A stretch of DNA of 64,000 nt from Kaistia hirudinis. GTDB taxonomy: Bacteria > Pseudomonadota > Alphaproteobacteria > Rhizobiales > Kaistiaceae. The position numbers and the translations under genes are program-made. The notes beneath the pieces were generated by a model that ran no database searches, was not told the DNA's origin, and saw only the letters and a program-made list of their open reading frames with translations. Shown here piece by piece: positions 29,286-37,844 of the stretch. The stretch's first letter is position 1. Every line of letters starts with the position of its first letter. The stretch spans positions 186,001 to 250,000 of the forward strand of contig NZ_JACIDS010000002.1 in NCBI RefSeq assembly GCF_014196455.1, written 5' to 3'.

Positions 29286-29840
29286 ATGCAGGTCCTGACC
29301 GACAAGATCCTCTCGCAAGCCGCCTTTTCCGCGGAGATCGACGTCCCGCTCGCAAGCATCGACATCGGCGAATGGCTGTTCAGCCTGCCCGAGGCGGAAT
29401 ATCAGCGCTGCTGCCCGCCGGATCACATCGCCGCCGGTGTGACGACGACGGATGACGGCCGCCGCATGTCGATCAATGTCGAGATGATCGGCACCGGCCT
29501 CGTCGTCCAGCACTATATCGCCGAGGAAGTGACGCCGAGCTATTGCCGGATGAACTCGATCTCCGACGTGTTCACGCCGGCCGGGCGCACGCAGGTCAAC
29601 GTCATCTGGGAGCTGATCGGCGAGGCGATCGAGGGTGGACGCACGCGCTACACCAATCGCGTCACCTCGCACCCGACGGACGCCTTCATGCGCTTCATCG
29701 CCGAGCACGGCCAGACCTTCGAACAGGCGGCCGCCGCGCGCCAGGCCGCCGGCGGCGACCACAACCGCCGCGAAACCCCCCTCTTCGCCGCCTCGATCGC
29801 CCGCCGCGCGGCGGCAAGGCAGCAGAACAAGGCCGCCTGA
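29286..29840 (+). CDS. Conserved hypothetical protein, 184 residues
   Basis: I cannot name this family with confidence. ATG 29286 is used; the frame opens earlier but the sequence before it does not look coding. The central part (MSINVEMIGTGLVVQHYIAEEVTPSYCRM, TQVNVIWELIGEAIEGGRTRYTNRVTSHPTDAFMRF) alternates like a beta-sheet cup with a long helix, reminiscent of SRPBCC-type ligand-binding folds. The last 40 residues are Ala/Arg/Gln-rich and probably disordered. No signal peptide. Composition matches the chromosome, not the SIR2 block. Confidence 0.65.
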   Translation: MQVLTDKILSQAAFSAEIDVPLASIDIGEWLFSLPEAEYQRCCPPDHIAAGVTTTDDGRRMSINVEMIGTGLVVQHYIAEEVTPSYCRMNSISDVFTPAGRTQVNVIWELIGEAIEGGRTRYTNRVTSHPTDAFMRFIAEHGQTFEQAAAARQAAGGDHNRRETPLFAASIARRAAARQQNKAA

Positions 29841-29989
29841 AGGGGCCGCGAGGCGAGGGAGCGGCGAAGCCGCTCCTTCGCGCGGGGCGGTGTGGGGACG
29901 GCTCTGCCCTCCCGCCAGCGGGAACGGCGGGCTCCCCGATGTCAGCGGACCCCCCCGGGAGCCTCCCGCGATTACCCGGCCGATGCGCC

Positions 29990-30080
29990 CATCTCTCAGA
30001 CTACTGGAGTGACGCACTGATCACCCACGAGGCGCGGTGGAGGAGATTTGGGGGAAGGTGGAGAGGGAGGTAAATGGGCG
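29990..30080 (+). pseudogene. Decayed copy of the 3' end of the TIM-barrel gene
   Basis: The frame reads HLSDYWSDALITHEA and, after a 2-base insertion, VEEIWGKVEREVNGRYG. The end of the intact gene (29031-29113) reads DLSDRWSDALIIREAVEKLWARIAAEG. Base similarity is obvious but imperfect. No start codon or upstream portion is present. It marks the left edge of the AT-richer SIR2 block. Confidence 0.75.
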
Positions 30081-30143
30081 CTACGGCTCCCTCATCGACA
30101 TTTTCGACATTACGAGATCAAGATGCTCGATCCACAACGGCCG

Positions 30144-30626
30144 CTATCTTGCGTCCCATCGGCGCTTCAAGGAAGTTAGTCTTTCATCTCTATTCAGCCT
30201 GGTGTCAGCCCGCCCAATTTGCTCCAATATCTCGTCGATCCCATAGGGCCATGCCAACGCGCTATCTGGCAATACTGCGTGAAGAAGTCCCAGCGCCTGC
30301 TCCGGATATCTGTTCACTATATTTTTTCCAGATCGACGAAGTGCTGCGATCATCAAATGGTCACGTTCAATTCTTCCAATGAGCGGCAGGACGAGCGCCG
30401 CTACGGTAGGAAATTGATCTCCGCTTGAGAAAGCCAACTCGCAAAGGCGAGCTGACGTGTTGGGCGATTTGGCTGATAGCTGCCGCGGCCAGATCTCAAG
30501 CAGCGCGGAGAGCTGTCCATCCCATCGCTCAGGCGAATTCTCGTTAGCTTCGTCAGACCACCTTTGAGCCTGCCACAGAACCCGCGATCGAAATTCGTCA
30601 TCGACCGCTAAGAGCAAACGACGCAT
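30144..30626 (-). CDS. C-terminal part of the SIR2 protein, separated by one stop codon
   Basis: This 160-residue frame starts with ATG directly after the TAG of the SIR2 gene and is in the same reading frame. It has no Shine-Dalgarno of its own apart from the preceding coding sequence. The sequence (SARLCELAFSSGDQFPTVAALVLPLI ... YPEQALGLLHAVLPDSALAWPYGIDEILEQIG) is helical and reads as a natural continuation of the SIR2 protein's helical region, giving about 1281 residues if joined. It may be a broken end, a product of stop readthrough, or a separate peptide made by termination-reinitiation. Confidence 0.6.
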   Translation of the reverse strand: MRRLLLAVDDEFRSRVLWQAQRWSDEANENSPERWDGQLSALLEIWPRQLSAKSPNTSARLCELAFSSGDQFPTVAALVLPLIGRIERDHLMIAALRRSGKNIVNRYPEQALGLLHAVLPDSALAWPYGIDEILEQIGRADTRLNRDERLTSLKRRWDAR

Positions 30627-33600
30627 CTAGTCGTTGGAAATGCAACGTTCCCCGGTGGCATCGTCAACACTTGCCCACCCGGCCAAGATAATACCTGCGA
30701 CAAGTCCACCGTAAGACCGGTGCGACGTTAGAGGATTAGCGGCGAACTCCAGCATGTCATTTTTAAGCCTCATATAGAGTCGTCGATTTGGAGTTTTCGC
30801 CCCCCACAAGAAGCCCGCCCATGCCGCATCGCGGTCATCCGTGTCGTCACCATGAAGCAAGGGCAACAACCTTTGCTCCGTCCATTTCGGATCAACAGCG
30901 AAAAACCAGTTGAGTTCGTGGAATAATATCACCATAGAATATCTACGAAGGTCATCTGAAAGGGCCAGAAGGGCCTCAGCATTGGAAAGCCATTCGCGCG
31001 GAAGTCCTTGGTTAATATTCATATTATTCTTACGGGGATCGCCAAAAAGGGCCTCTGAAATCTTTCCTGTAGGTGAATTGATTGCTTCCGTAGTCCAATC
31101 CCGTTCCCTGGAGCCGCGCACGACGCTCCGGCGCCCCTCATTCGGCGATTCACGAAGGATTCCGATCAACTTCTTCAAAACGCGGTCGAAAACAGGAAGG
31201 CATTCAATGTTCAGTTTCGAGCTGGCGTCCCGAAGCCAATCGGTCGTAGGGTTGAGGATCTTTGCAAGCCGCTCATTTGGACAGCGAGCTAGTCGTTCGG
31301 CGATCAGCCAGACCAGTCTTTCCTTGTCATTCTTCCGTGACTCTGAATTGAGGAACCGTGTCCATGCCCACTCTGGAAAGTCGCCTTGCTTTGCTGCGTA
31401 GGTGAGTGCTGCAAAAGCGCGCGCAGGGCGTTGAGCGGCCAGACCGGCAAAAGGATCGTTCTTGATGAAAAAATCGTCTGATCGACCCCCACGCTCCTTG
31501 GCTTGCAGCAGCACCGTCGAAAGGGGGGTGTCCACCAGTTCCTCAAAGCTGGTGTCGGTCTTGACCCATCCTGTCCGACCCTCCAACGAAGCAGCCGCCT
31601 TCGCTCCGTAATCCTCTTTCCAGTTGGGCACCACAACGCGGAGCAGCTTCGCTTGCCCACGGGCGATGGCAGATAGCTTGCATCCAGATATCTGAAGCCA
31701 ATGAACTCGATTCAGAATTGACGAAGCTCGCCTGCTTTCGAATGCCGTTACCTTCTCCCCGCGCCATCGTTTAGGGCCGCGCAACAGCTTCTTCTCCAGT
31801 AACCTACGCGAGGTGGCGTTGAGCTTCTTCCATCTACCCGCAAGGACGAGCAAAAGATCCCTCTGGTGATGGATGTCCCAGAATGCGGAATAGCTCAAAG
31901 AGGCTATTATTTTCTCAAAATTATCATCGGGTACGACACTTCTATTCCCTGCCGCCCATATTCGCAGTCGCGCGAAGATTGTGTCATCGTCCGGAGACCA
32001 TGATTGAAATTCGCGCCTAGCGGCTGATTTATCTATTTCAACTAGATGCGAAAAGAGTTCCGAAAATCGAATAATCGCAGCGGAAAGCCCATGCGTTCGA
32101 TTAAATGCGGCCTCCTCGATGCCGTCCGGAAATAGTGGACTTATATTGCTAAGGCCGTAACCACCAATTTCTTGCTCGAGTACAAGGGCCAGCTCAAGAT
32201 TTTGTCGTAGGACTTTCACGACAGTAGCACACCACTCGTTCGGAACACTGACTGCTTCGTGCGTTTCAGGATAATTGACGTCCATCCGCAGCAAGCGACG
32301 ACCCTGCTTGTCATCGCTCCCGAGTTCGGGCGGCTTTGGGCCATGCCAGAAATCTGGTCCGGCAGAGAGGCTAGGTCGAAGTATTTCCCCAAATCGTCGT
32401 ACGACAGTACTACTCCACCCGTCTGCCTCAATGGCGGTCTGCAAGGCATCCCAATCGCTGTCGACGTCGTTGACGTGATTCCAAACCTCAAAAAGCGACC
32501 GCCAATCGGTACGAATGTCTTGACTGATATGGCGATCGTTTCGTTCTAGCTCCCGTGAGATGCGTTCTTGAATGCTCTGATGAAGTGAGATCTGGTGAGC
32601 AGCCCACCACACAGCGGCAGGCTGGTCGCAGACCCTTGCGAGCCATACGCCCAGTTGATCTATTCGTGGGACAAGACGTGGGGAATTTTTAGCCCAATAT
32701 CCGCGAAGCGTTGCAAGATTACCATCGCGGATCGATGCTTGATCAACACGATTAAGTTCGAAGGCGTCCCACGCATCGGACGGCACCTCGCGCTTGGCAT
32801 AATAGTCGTCAGGGTCAGATTTGGTCGGCGGGATATCTGAATCGAGGCCGTATAGTTCGAACGGATCAACATAGGGTCCTTTGCGACCAAACGAACCTGA
32901 ATTGCCCGCCTTTGCAAATCGACGATATTTGTCGAACACACAAAGCCATTCAGCGGAGGGAAGAACCTCCCCGACGCAGAACCTCTTCACGCCTTCGTAG
33001 GTTGAAACGACATGCGCTACTTGACCTCGCTCATGCGGCTGAATTGCTGCAGGCCCCTTCTTGGATGCGTCAATGCCCTTTGCATACCAATCATCGGGAT
33101 CACGGGCACGTTCTGCCCACGCCTCAAGGGACTGCCATAGAGCAGCATGCTCATCGTCTGGACTATATGGTATGGCTTCCACACCCTTGTGTCGCCACCG
33201 TGCAGCAGCATCGATGTGGTGACCAGACTGAAAGGCGTAAGCGCTTTCAAGCCTCCCCGAGGTCCTGCGCAGCGCTTCAAGGAGATACTGCACGGGAGGA
33301 TCGTCAGCCGTATAACCAATGAATGCGACCACATATTTGCTAAGTATTTCTCGAATAAATGTCGTTGCCCATCCGTCCGACAAATACGCTCGGCCAAATG
33401 CGGAACTCGAGAGAACAAAGCCGTCGCCCTCCGCGCCTGTATAATTCGGCGTGGCTCGGCCATGTAGGTATACAATTCCGTTGATATCATTCGGGCGCAG
33501 AGGGTCTGGTAACCTTGGCGGTTGCCATGCCTGAAGGTCGCTCCCACAATCGTTAAACAATCTGTCAAAGTTCGTTGTAACTAATTGAACCGCGCCGTCG

Positions 33601-33989
33601 GGCGTGGTTGCCAAATCTAGCAAGATCCTATGCGCGGTCAGATCGCATTCTGGAGGCGGCTTCAGCGCGAAGGCAACAGCCTCCTCAATGTCGCGCGAGG
33701 CAAAGTCTCTTTCCAGAAGTCCGAAAATACGGTCGGCCGATATCACACCGGAAATACCAACGCGTCGGTCTATTTCTTGGGCTTCTTGGATAAGCTTGTA
33801 GGCTGGGCTGTCTTGATCAACTCCAAGCTTAGACACGACCTTACGAGCCAAGCCAAAGAAATCAGGGAGATTCGCGCGCGCTCTCGATACTCCAGCTCCG
33901 CAAAAGAAGATTACGCGCCCCTGGTCGCGGGCAAGAAGGAGGTCATCTGGAATTGGGGGGCCATCGGCCAGGAACCGCAATTCTCGCAC
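30627..33989 (-). CDS. Very large SIR2-domain protein, probable NAD-degrading defence protein
   Basis: A 1120-residue protein. Residues 1-250 form a SIR2-like domain: VIFFCGAGVS (27-35), TTNFDRL with N140, YLHGR with H176, and GYTADDPP (225-232); the asparagine and histidine usually needed for NAD cleavage are present. The remaining ~870 residues are mostly helical, without recognised motif. This layout resembles DSR1-type defence sirtuins, which drain NAD during phage infection. The start is GTG 33989 (an in-frame stop lies just upstream). TAG at 30627-30629 is followed at once by ATG and 160 more codons in frame. The gene is AT-richer than both neighbours and has no nearby partner gene. Confidence 0.85.
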   Translation of the reverse strand: MRELRFLADGPPIPDDLLLARDQGRVIFFCGAGVSRARANLPDFFGLARKVVSKLGVDQDSPAYKLIQEAQEIDRRVGISGVISADRIFGLLERDFASRDIEEAVAFALKPPPECDLTAHRILLDLATTPDGAVQLVTTNFDRLFNDCGSDLQAWQPPRLPDPLRPNDINGIVYLHGRATPNYTGAEGDGFVLSSSAFGRAYLSDGWATTFIREILSKYVVAFIGYTADDPPVQYLLEALRRTSGRLESAYAFQSGHHIDAAARWRHKGVEAIPYSPDDEHAALWQSLEAWAERARDPDDWYAKGIDASKKGPAAIQPHERGQVAHVVSTYEGVKRFCVGEVLPSAEWLCVFDKYRRFAKAGNSGSFGRKGPYVDPFELYGLDSDIPPTKSDPDDYYAKREVPSDAWDAFELNRVDQASIRDGNLATLRGYWAKNSPRLVPRIDQLGVWLARVCDQPAAVWWAAHQISLHQSIQERISRELERNDRHISQDIRTDWRSLFEVWNHVNDVDSDWDALQTAIEADGWSSTVVRRFGEILRPSLSAGPDFWHGPKPPELGSDDKQGRRLLRMDVNYPETHEAVSVPNEWCATVVKVLRQNLELALVLEQEIGGYGLSNISPLFPDGIEEAAFNRTHGLSAAIIRFSELFSHLVEIDKSAARREFQSWSPDDDTIFARLRIWAAGNRSVVPDDNFEKIIASLSYSAFWDIHHQRDLLLVLAGRWKKLNATSRRLLEKKLLRGPKRWRGEKVTAFESRRASSILNRVHWLQISGCKLSAIARGQAKLLRVVVPNWKEDYGAKAAASLEGRTGWVKTDTSFEELVDTPLSTVLLQAKERGGRSDDFFIKNDPFAGLAAQRPARAFAALTYAAKQGDFPEWAWTRFLNSESRKNDKERLVWLIAERLARCPNERLAKILNPTTDWLRDASSKLNIECLPVFDRVLKKLIGILRESPNEGRRSVVRGSRERDWTTEAINSPTGKISEALFGDPRKNNMNINQGLPREWLSNAEALLALSDDLRRYSMVILFHELNWFFAVDPKWTEQRLLPLLHGDDTDDRDAAWAGFLWGAKTPNRRLYMRLKNDMLEFAANPLTSHRSYGGLVAGIILAGWASVDDATGERCISND

Positions 33990-34227
33990 TCCCTCTTCTC
34001 AATCCAGTCATGACGGTACGTCTGGCTGACCAGATCACGAAATATCGAAATGTCCAATTGTCGATCGGTAGATATCCATGGCCTCAGCAGCCGAACTCGG
34101 AAGTAGCTAGGATTCTGAGTGGGCGCGGAACCCGCCTCATGCGATTTGATCTCTCTCTTGCACAGTCACGGGCGAAGGTACTTCCTGGGCCTAAAACAGC
34201 CGAGTCCCCTTGCCCCATCCCCAAACT
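33990..34227. other. Gene-free spacer upstream of the SIR2 gene
   Basis: About 240 bases of moderately AT-rich sequence separate the divergent SIR2 and binding-protein genes. The one open frame across it (plus strand) starts inside the SIR2 gene and has no Shine-Dalgarno or recognisable content. It should hold the SIR2 promoter, but I cannot pick -35/-10 boxes with confidence. Confidence 0.5.
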
Positions 34228-34237
34228 CGTTATAACG
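34228..34237. promoter_or_regulatory. CGTTATAACG palindrome, candidate operator 1
   Basis: A perfect 10-base palindrome 66 bases before the first binding-protein gene. The identical palindrome lies 32 bases before the second binding-protein gene (37804-37813), and both are followed within 15 bases by CATAAG. A GntR/UTRA regulator is encoded in the same cluster. Confidence 0.6.
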
Positions 34238-34302
34238 TCCCTACGTCATAAGGAGCCGTGCCCCTAGAAACGGGGTGCTGGTGTCAGGGAAAGAGGGACT
34301 TC

Positions 34303-35598
34303 ATGACGATCAGACCTTTTGCGGGGGCGTTTCTGGGCGTGGCGCTCGCGGCTTTGTCGGTGGGTGCGGCTTTTGCCGAGGATGTCACGGTTTCGTTCCT
34401 GACGCACTGGCCGCCGGAGACGGTGGCGAAGCTGGAGGCCGCGGCGGCGGCCTATTCCAAGGACCATCCGGATGTGAAGGTCGAGGTGCGCGCCGTTCCC
34501 TTCGGCGACCTTCTGACCACGTTGCGTTCGCAGGCCGGCCAGGCCGGCGGGCCGACGATCACCGGCATCTATGACCTCTGGCTGCCGGAGCTGGTGCGCG
34601 ACAAGCTGGTCAACGCCGCGCCGGAGGCCAATGCCTCGGACGTTTCGACCAACTGGCCGAAGGGCGTCGCGAGCGCTGCGAGCGTCGGCGGCTCGGTCTA
34701 TGGCTATCCGAACGAGATCGACGTCTACGCGCTGAATTACAACAAGAAGCTGTTCGAGGAAGCCGGCATCAAGGACGCGCCGAAGACCTGGGACGAGTTC
34801 GTCGCGGCGGCCGAGAAGCTGACCAACAAGGACAAGGGCCAGCATGGTTTCGGCCTGATCAATTCCTGGGCGGCGGGCGTCGTGCACCCCTTCGCCTCGC
34901 TGCTGGCCTCGAATGGCGGCGCGCTCGTCGTGGACGGCAAGCCGGCGCTCGACAGCGAGAACGCGGCCGAGACCTTCGCGCTCTATGAGAAGCTGGTGAA
35001 GTCCGGCGCCTCGGTGCCCGAGATGGGCACGGCCGACGCGAACACCACCGGGCCGTTCCTCGACAATTTCGTCTCCGGCAAGACCGGCATGATCATCATG
35101 GCGAACTGGTGGGAATCGGCGCTTAAGGCGGGCATGGGCGACAAGTTCGCCGATATCGCCACCGCGCCGATCCCCGTCGGCCCCAAGGGCGATGGCCCGC
35201 ATTCGATCTCCTATTCCTGGATGACCGTCGTCTCGGACGGCGCCTCAGACGCGGAGAAGAAGGCGGCGTGGGATTTCCTTGCCTGGCTGAACGGCCCGAC
35301 CTCGGGCGAGAAGGGCGCCTCCGCCATGGGCGATTTGCTGCAGTCCATGGGCATCCTGCCGTCGCGCAGCTCCGACGTCGCGGCCTTCGCCGACCGGCTG
35401 AAGACGCCGTTCCTCGCCGGCTATGTCGACGTGCTCAACGAGGCGCGGCCGTTCCCGACCGTGCTCGGCGGGCAGGAATTTACCGAGTCGCTGCAGAGCC
35501 ATATCGAGGCGCTGGAGTTCGGCAAGGAAACCGCCACTGACGCCCAGAAGGGCGCGCAGGCCGACGCCGCCGCGATCCTCGAAAAGGCCGCGAAGTAA
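34303..35598 (+). CDS. ABC sugar transporter, periplasmic binding protein
   Basis: A 431-residue extracellular solute-binding protein, family 1 (MalE-like). Signal peptide MTIRPFAGAFLGVALAALSVGAAFAED; the mature part has THWPPETVAKLEAAAAAYSKDHPDVKVEV, YGYPNEIDVYALNYNKKLFEEAGI and TWDEFVAAAEKLT, all typical. ATG 34303 follows GAGGGA. It serves the permeases at 35941-37733. The likely substrate is a carbohydrate; cluster context suggests an amino sugar or glycan fragment. Confidence 0.9.
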   Translation: MTIRPFAGAFLGVALAALSVGAAFAEDVTVSFLTHWPPETVAKLEAAAAAYSKDHPDVKVEVRAVPFGDLLTTLRSQAGQAGGPTITGIYDLWLPELVRDKLVNAAPEANASDVSTNWPKGVASAASVGGSVYGYPNEIDVYALNYNKKLFEEAGIKDAPKTWDEFVAAAEKLTNKDKGQHGFGLINSWAAGVVHPFASLLASNGGALVVDGKPALDSENAAETFALYEKLVKSGASVPEMGTADANTTGPFLDNFVSGKTGMIIMANWWESALKAGMGDKFADIATAPIPVGPKGDGPHSISYSWMTVVSDGASDAEKKAAWDFLAWLNGPTSGEKGASAMGDLLQSMGILPSRSSDVAAFADRLKTPFLAGYVDVLNEARPFPTVLGGQEFTESLQSHIEALEFGKETATDAQKGAQADAAAILEKAAK

Positions 35599-35940
35599 GG
35601 GGGCTGACACTTCCTTCCCCCTCTCCCACGCCAGTGGGAGAGGGTCGGGGTGAGGGTCTTGCTTGAATTCCTTGCTGCCTGTTCTGTCGAAGAAAAGCCC
35701 CTCACCCCCCCCCCTCTCCCGCCAGCGGGAGAGGGGGAAGAAAGGGGCTTAGCGTCTCCGAGACTGACCTGCATGATCCTATTGGTATCGCAACGCCTTT
35801 GATGAAGCGCTCCGATCTGCCCTCTCCCCCACAAGGGGGGGGGAGGGGCAGGAAGTCGGGTGGGCCTGAGCTTTTCCGGATGGCCCGTAAACCCTCACCC
35901 GGCGCTTCGCGCCGACCTCTCCCTCAGGGAGAGGTGAAGA
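35599..35940. repeat. Gene-free region with three REP-like palindromes
   Basis: There is a perfect 10-bp stem at 35619-35644 (CCCTCTCCCA/TGGGAGAGGG), an 11-bp stem at 35711-35736 (CCCCTCTCCCG/CGGGAGAGGGG) in a mirrored context, and further elements at 35817-35850 and 35885-35938. They split a binding-protein gene from its permease genes and may hold back downstream transcription or stabilise the upstream mRNA, as REP elements in mal-type operons do. Confidence 0.75.
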
Positions 35941-36870
35941 TTGCCCATTTCCAAGAGCACGCCGTTTCGCATGACCGCCTTCCGCAGATCGATCGTCACC
36001 ATGCTCGTGCCGAGCCTCGGGCCGATCGCGGTCTTCGTCCTCGTGCCGATCGCGCTGACGATCGGCCTTTCGTTCACGAAATGGTCGACGCAGACGCCGT
36101 TCGCGACGGCGAGCTTCATCGGCCTCGACAACTACGCCGAGATCTTCTCGGCCTCCTCGGTCGGGCGGGACTTCAAGGGCGCGCTGTCGAACACGGCGCT
36201 CTATTCCGCGCTGTCGATCGCGCTGCTGCTGCCGCTCTCGGTCGCCTTCGGCCTGCTGGTGCATCAGGCACGGCTCAAGGGCGCGGAGGTGCTGCGGACC
36301 ATCCTGTTCGCGACCTATATGGTGCCGATGATCGCGGTTGCGCTGGTGTTCTCGAAGCTCTATTCGCCGACCGAGGGCCCGATCAACCAGATGCTCGCCC
36401 TCATCGGCCTGCCGCGCCAGCCCTGGCTCTCCTCGCCGGATACGGCGCTCGTTTCGATCGTGCTGCTCAATGTCTGGCAGCAGGTCGGCTATTTCACGAT
36501 CCTCGTCATCGCCGGCCTGACGCAGATCCCGCAATCGGTCTATGACGCGGCGCGGATCGACGGCGCGCGCGGGCTCCGCCTCTTCGCCTCCATCACGCTG
36601 CCGCTCCTGAAGCGCACGCTGCTCTTCTCTGCCGTCATCGCGCTGATCAATGCGGTGCAGGTGTTCGAGCCGGTGGCGCTGATCACGCAGGGCGGCCCGG
36701 TCGGGTCGACCAATGTGCTCACCTATCATATCCGCCGCGTCGGCATCGAACGGGCCCAGGGCGGGCTCGGCTCGGCCATGTCGGTGACGCTGCTCCTCGC
36801 GCTTGTGATCACCGTGACGGCGGTCTTCGCCTTCGCGCGCTCCGAGCCGACCGGACGGGGAGCGAAATAA
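35941..36870 (+). CDS. ABC sugar transporter, permease (MalF-like)
   Basis: A 309-residue inner-membrane protein with six hydrophobic segments. The cytoplasmic EAA loop that docks the ATPase is visible as VYDAARIDGARGLRLFASITLPLL. The start may be TTG 35941 (GAGAGGTGAAGA just upstream) or ATG 35971. It overlaps the next permease by one base. No ATPase gene is present in the cluster. Confidence 0.88.
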   Translation: MPISKSTPFRMTAFRRSIVTMLVPSLGPIAVFVLVPIALTIGLSFTKWSTQTPFATASFIGLDNYAEIFSASSVGRDFKGALSNTALYSALSIALLLPLSVAFGLLVHQARLKGAEVLRTILFATYMVPMIAVALVFSKLYSPTEGPINQMLALIGLPRQPWLSSPDTALVSIVLLNVWQQVGYFTILVIAGLTQIPQSVYDAARIDGARGLRLFASITLPLLKRTLLFSAVIALINAVQVFEPVALITQGGPVGSTNVLTYHIRRVGIERAQGGLGSAMSVTLLLALVITVTAVFAFARSEPTGRGAK

Positions 36871-37733
36871 TGGCCGCCCGCGATATCTACGCCCCAGGCG
36901 AGGGCGCGCCGCTCGGCCGCGCGCTGCTCTATGCCCTGATGATCGCGATCGCGGTCGCCGCCGCCTTCCCGCTCGCCTGGATGGTGCTGTCGAGCCTCAA
37001 GACGCCGGCCGAGGCGATGCAGACGCCGCCGGTCTGGATCCCCGCGACGCCGTCGCTCGACGCCTATGGCAAGGTGACGGACCTGATCAATGCCGGCCGC
37101 TCCTTCGTCAATTCGGCGATCATCGCCGGGGTGACGACGACCGGCATCCTGATCACCTCGCTGATGGCCGGCTACGCCTTCTCGAAATATCGCTTCCGCG
37201 GCCGCGATGCGCTGTTCGCGATCACCATCGCGACCATGTTCCTGCCGCCGATCGTCACGCTGATCCCGCTCTACCGCATGATCGGTTCGATCGGGCTCTC
37301 GGCGAGCCTTGCGGGCGTCATCTTGCCCAATCTCGCCAATGCGTTCGGCATCTTCCTGATGCGCCAGTTCGTGGCGGGCGTGCCCGACGAATTGCTGGAG
37401 GCGGCGCGGCTCGATGGCGCGTCCGAGATGCGGATCGTCTTCACCATCGTGGCGCCGGCCGTCGCGCCCGCGCTGGCGGCGCTGGCGCTGTTCGCCTTCG
37501 TCTATCACTGGAACAGCTATCTGTGGCCGCTCACCGTGCTGCAGGGCAATTCTGACCAGTACCCGATCGTGATCAGCCTCTCGCGGCTGCTCTCCTACAA
37601 CCGCTCCGCGGTCAACACCAACCTCGTCATGGCCGGTGCGACGCTGGCCGTGCTGCCGCCGCTGATCCTCTTCGTCTTCCTGCAGCGCTTCTTCGTGCGC
37701 ACCGTCACCGCCTCGGGCATGGGAGGCCAATAG
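36870..37733 (+). CDS. ABC sugar transporter, permease (MalG-like)
   Basis: A 287-residue inner-membrane permease with six hydrophobic segments and the EAA loop LLEAARLDGASEMRIVFTIVAPAV. It starts at the last base of the previous permease stop (TAATG overlap), so the pair is translationally coupled. It completes the first importer with the binding protein at 34303-35598. Confidence 0.9.
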   Translation: MAARDIYAPGEGAPLGRALLYALMIAIAVAAAFPLAWMVLSSLKTPAEAMQTPPVWIPATPSLDAYGKVTDLINAGRSFVNSAIIAGVTTTGILITSLMAGYAFSKYRFRGRDALFAITIATMFLPPIVTLIPLYRMIGSIGLSASLAGVILPNLANAFGIFLMRQFVAGVPDELLEAARLDGASEMRIVFTIVAPAVAPALAALALFAFVYHWNSYLWPLTVLQGNSDQYPIVISLSRLLSYNRSAVNTNLVMAGATLAVLPPLILFVFLQRFFVRTVTASGMGGQ

Positions 37734-37803
37734 CGCCGATTTCGGCGGGGGAGGGCGCGAATGCCTCTTGCGTGGGCGCCCTGTCCGGATAAAGTAGTCA
37801 GGA

Positions 37804-37813
37804 CGTTATAACG
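37804..37813. promoter_or_regulatory. CGTTATAACG palindrome, candidate operator 2
   Basis: The same 10-base palindrome as at 34228-34237, here within GGACGTTATAACGACATAAG, 32 bases before the second binding-protein gene. Identical placement before two paralogous transport units suggests one regulator for both. Confidence 0.6.
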
Positions 37814-37844
37814 ACATAAGCACTGTCAACAGAGGGAACATGAC

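Noticed and set aside
33953-34267. 104-codon plus-strand frame upstream of the first binding protein
   Set aside because: It starts inside the SIR2 gene on the opposite strand, lacks a ribosome site and shows no family features.
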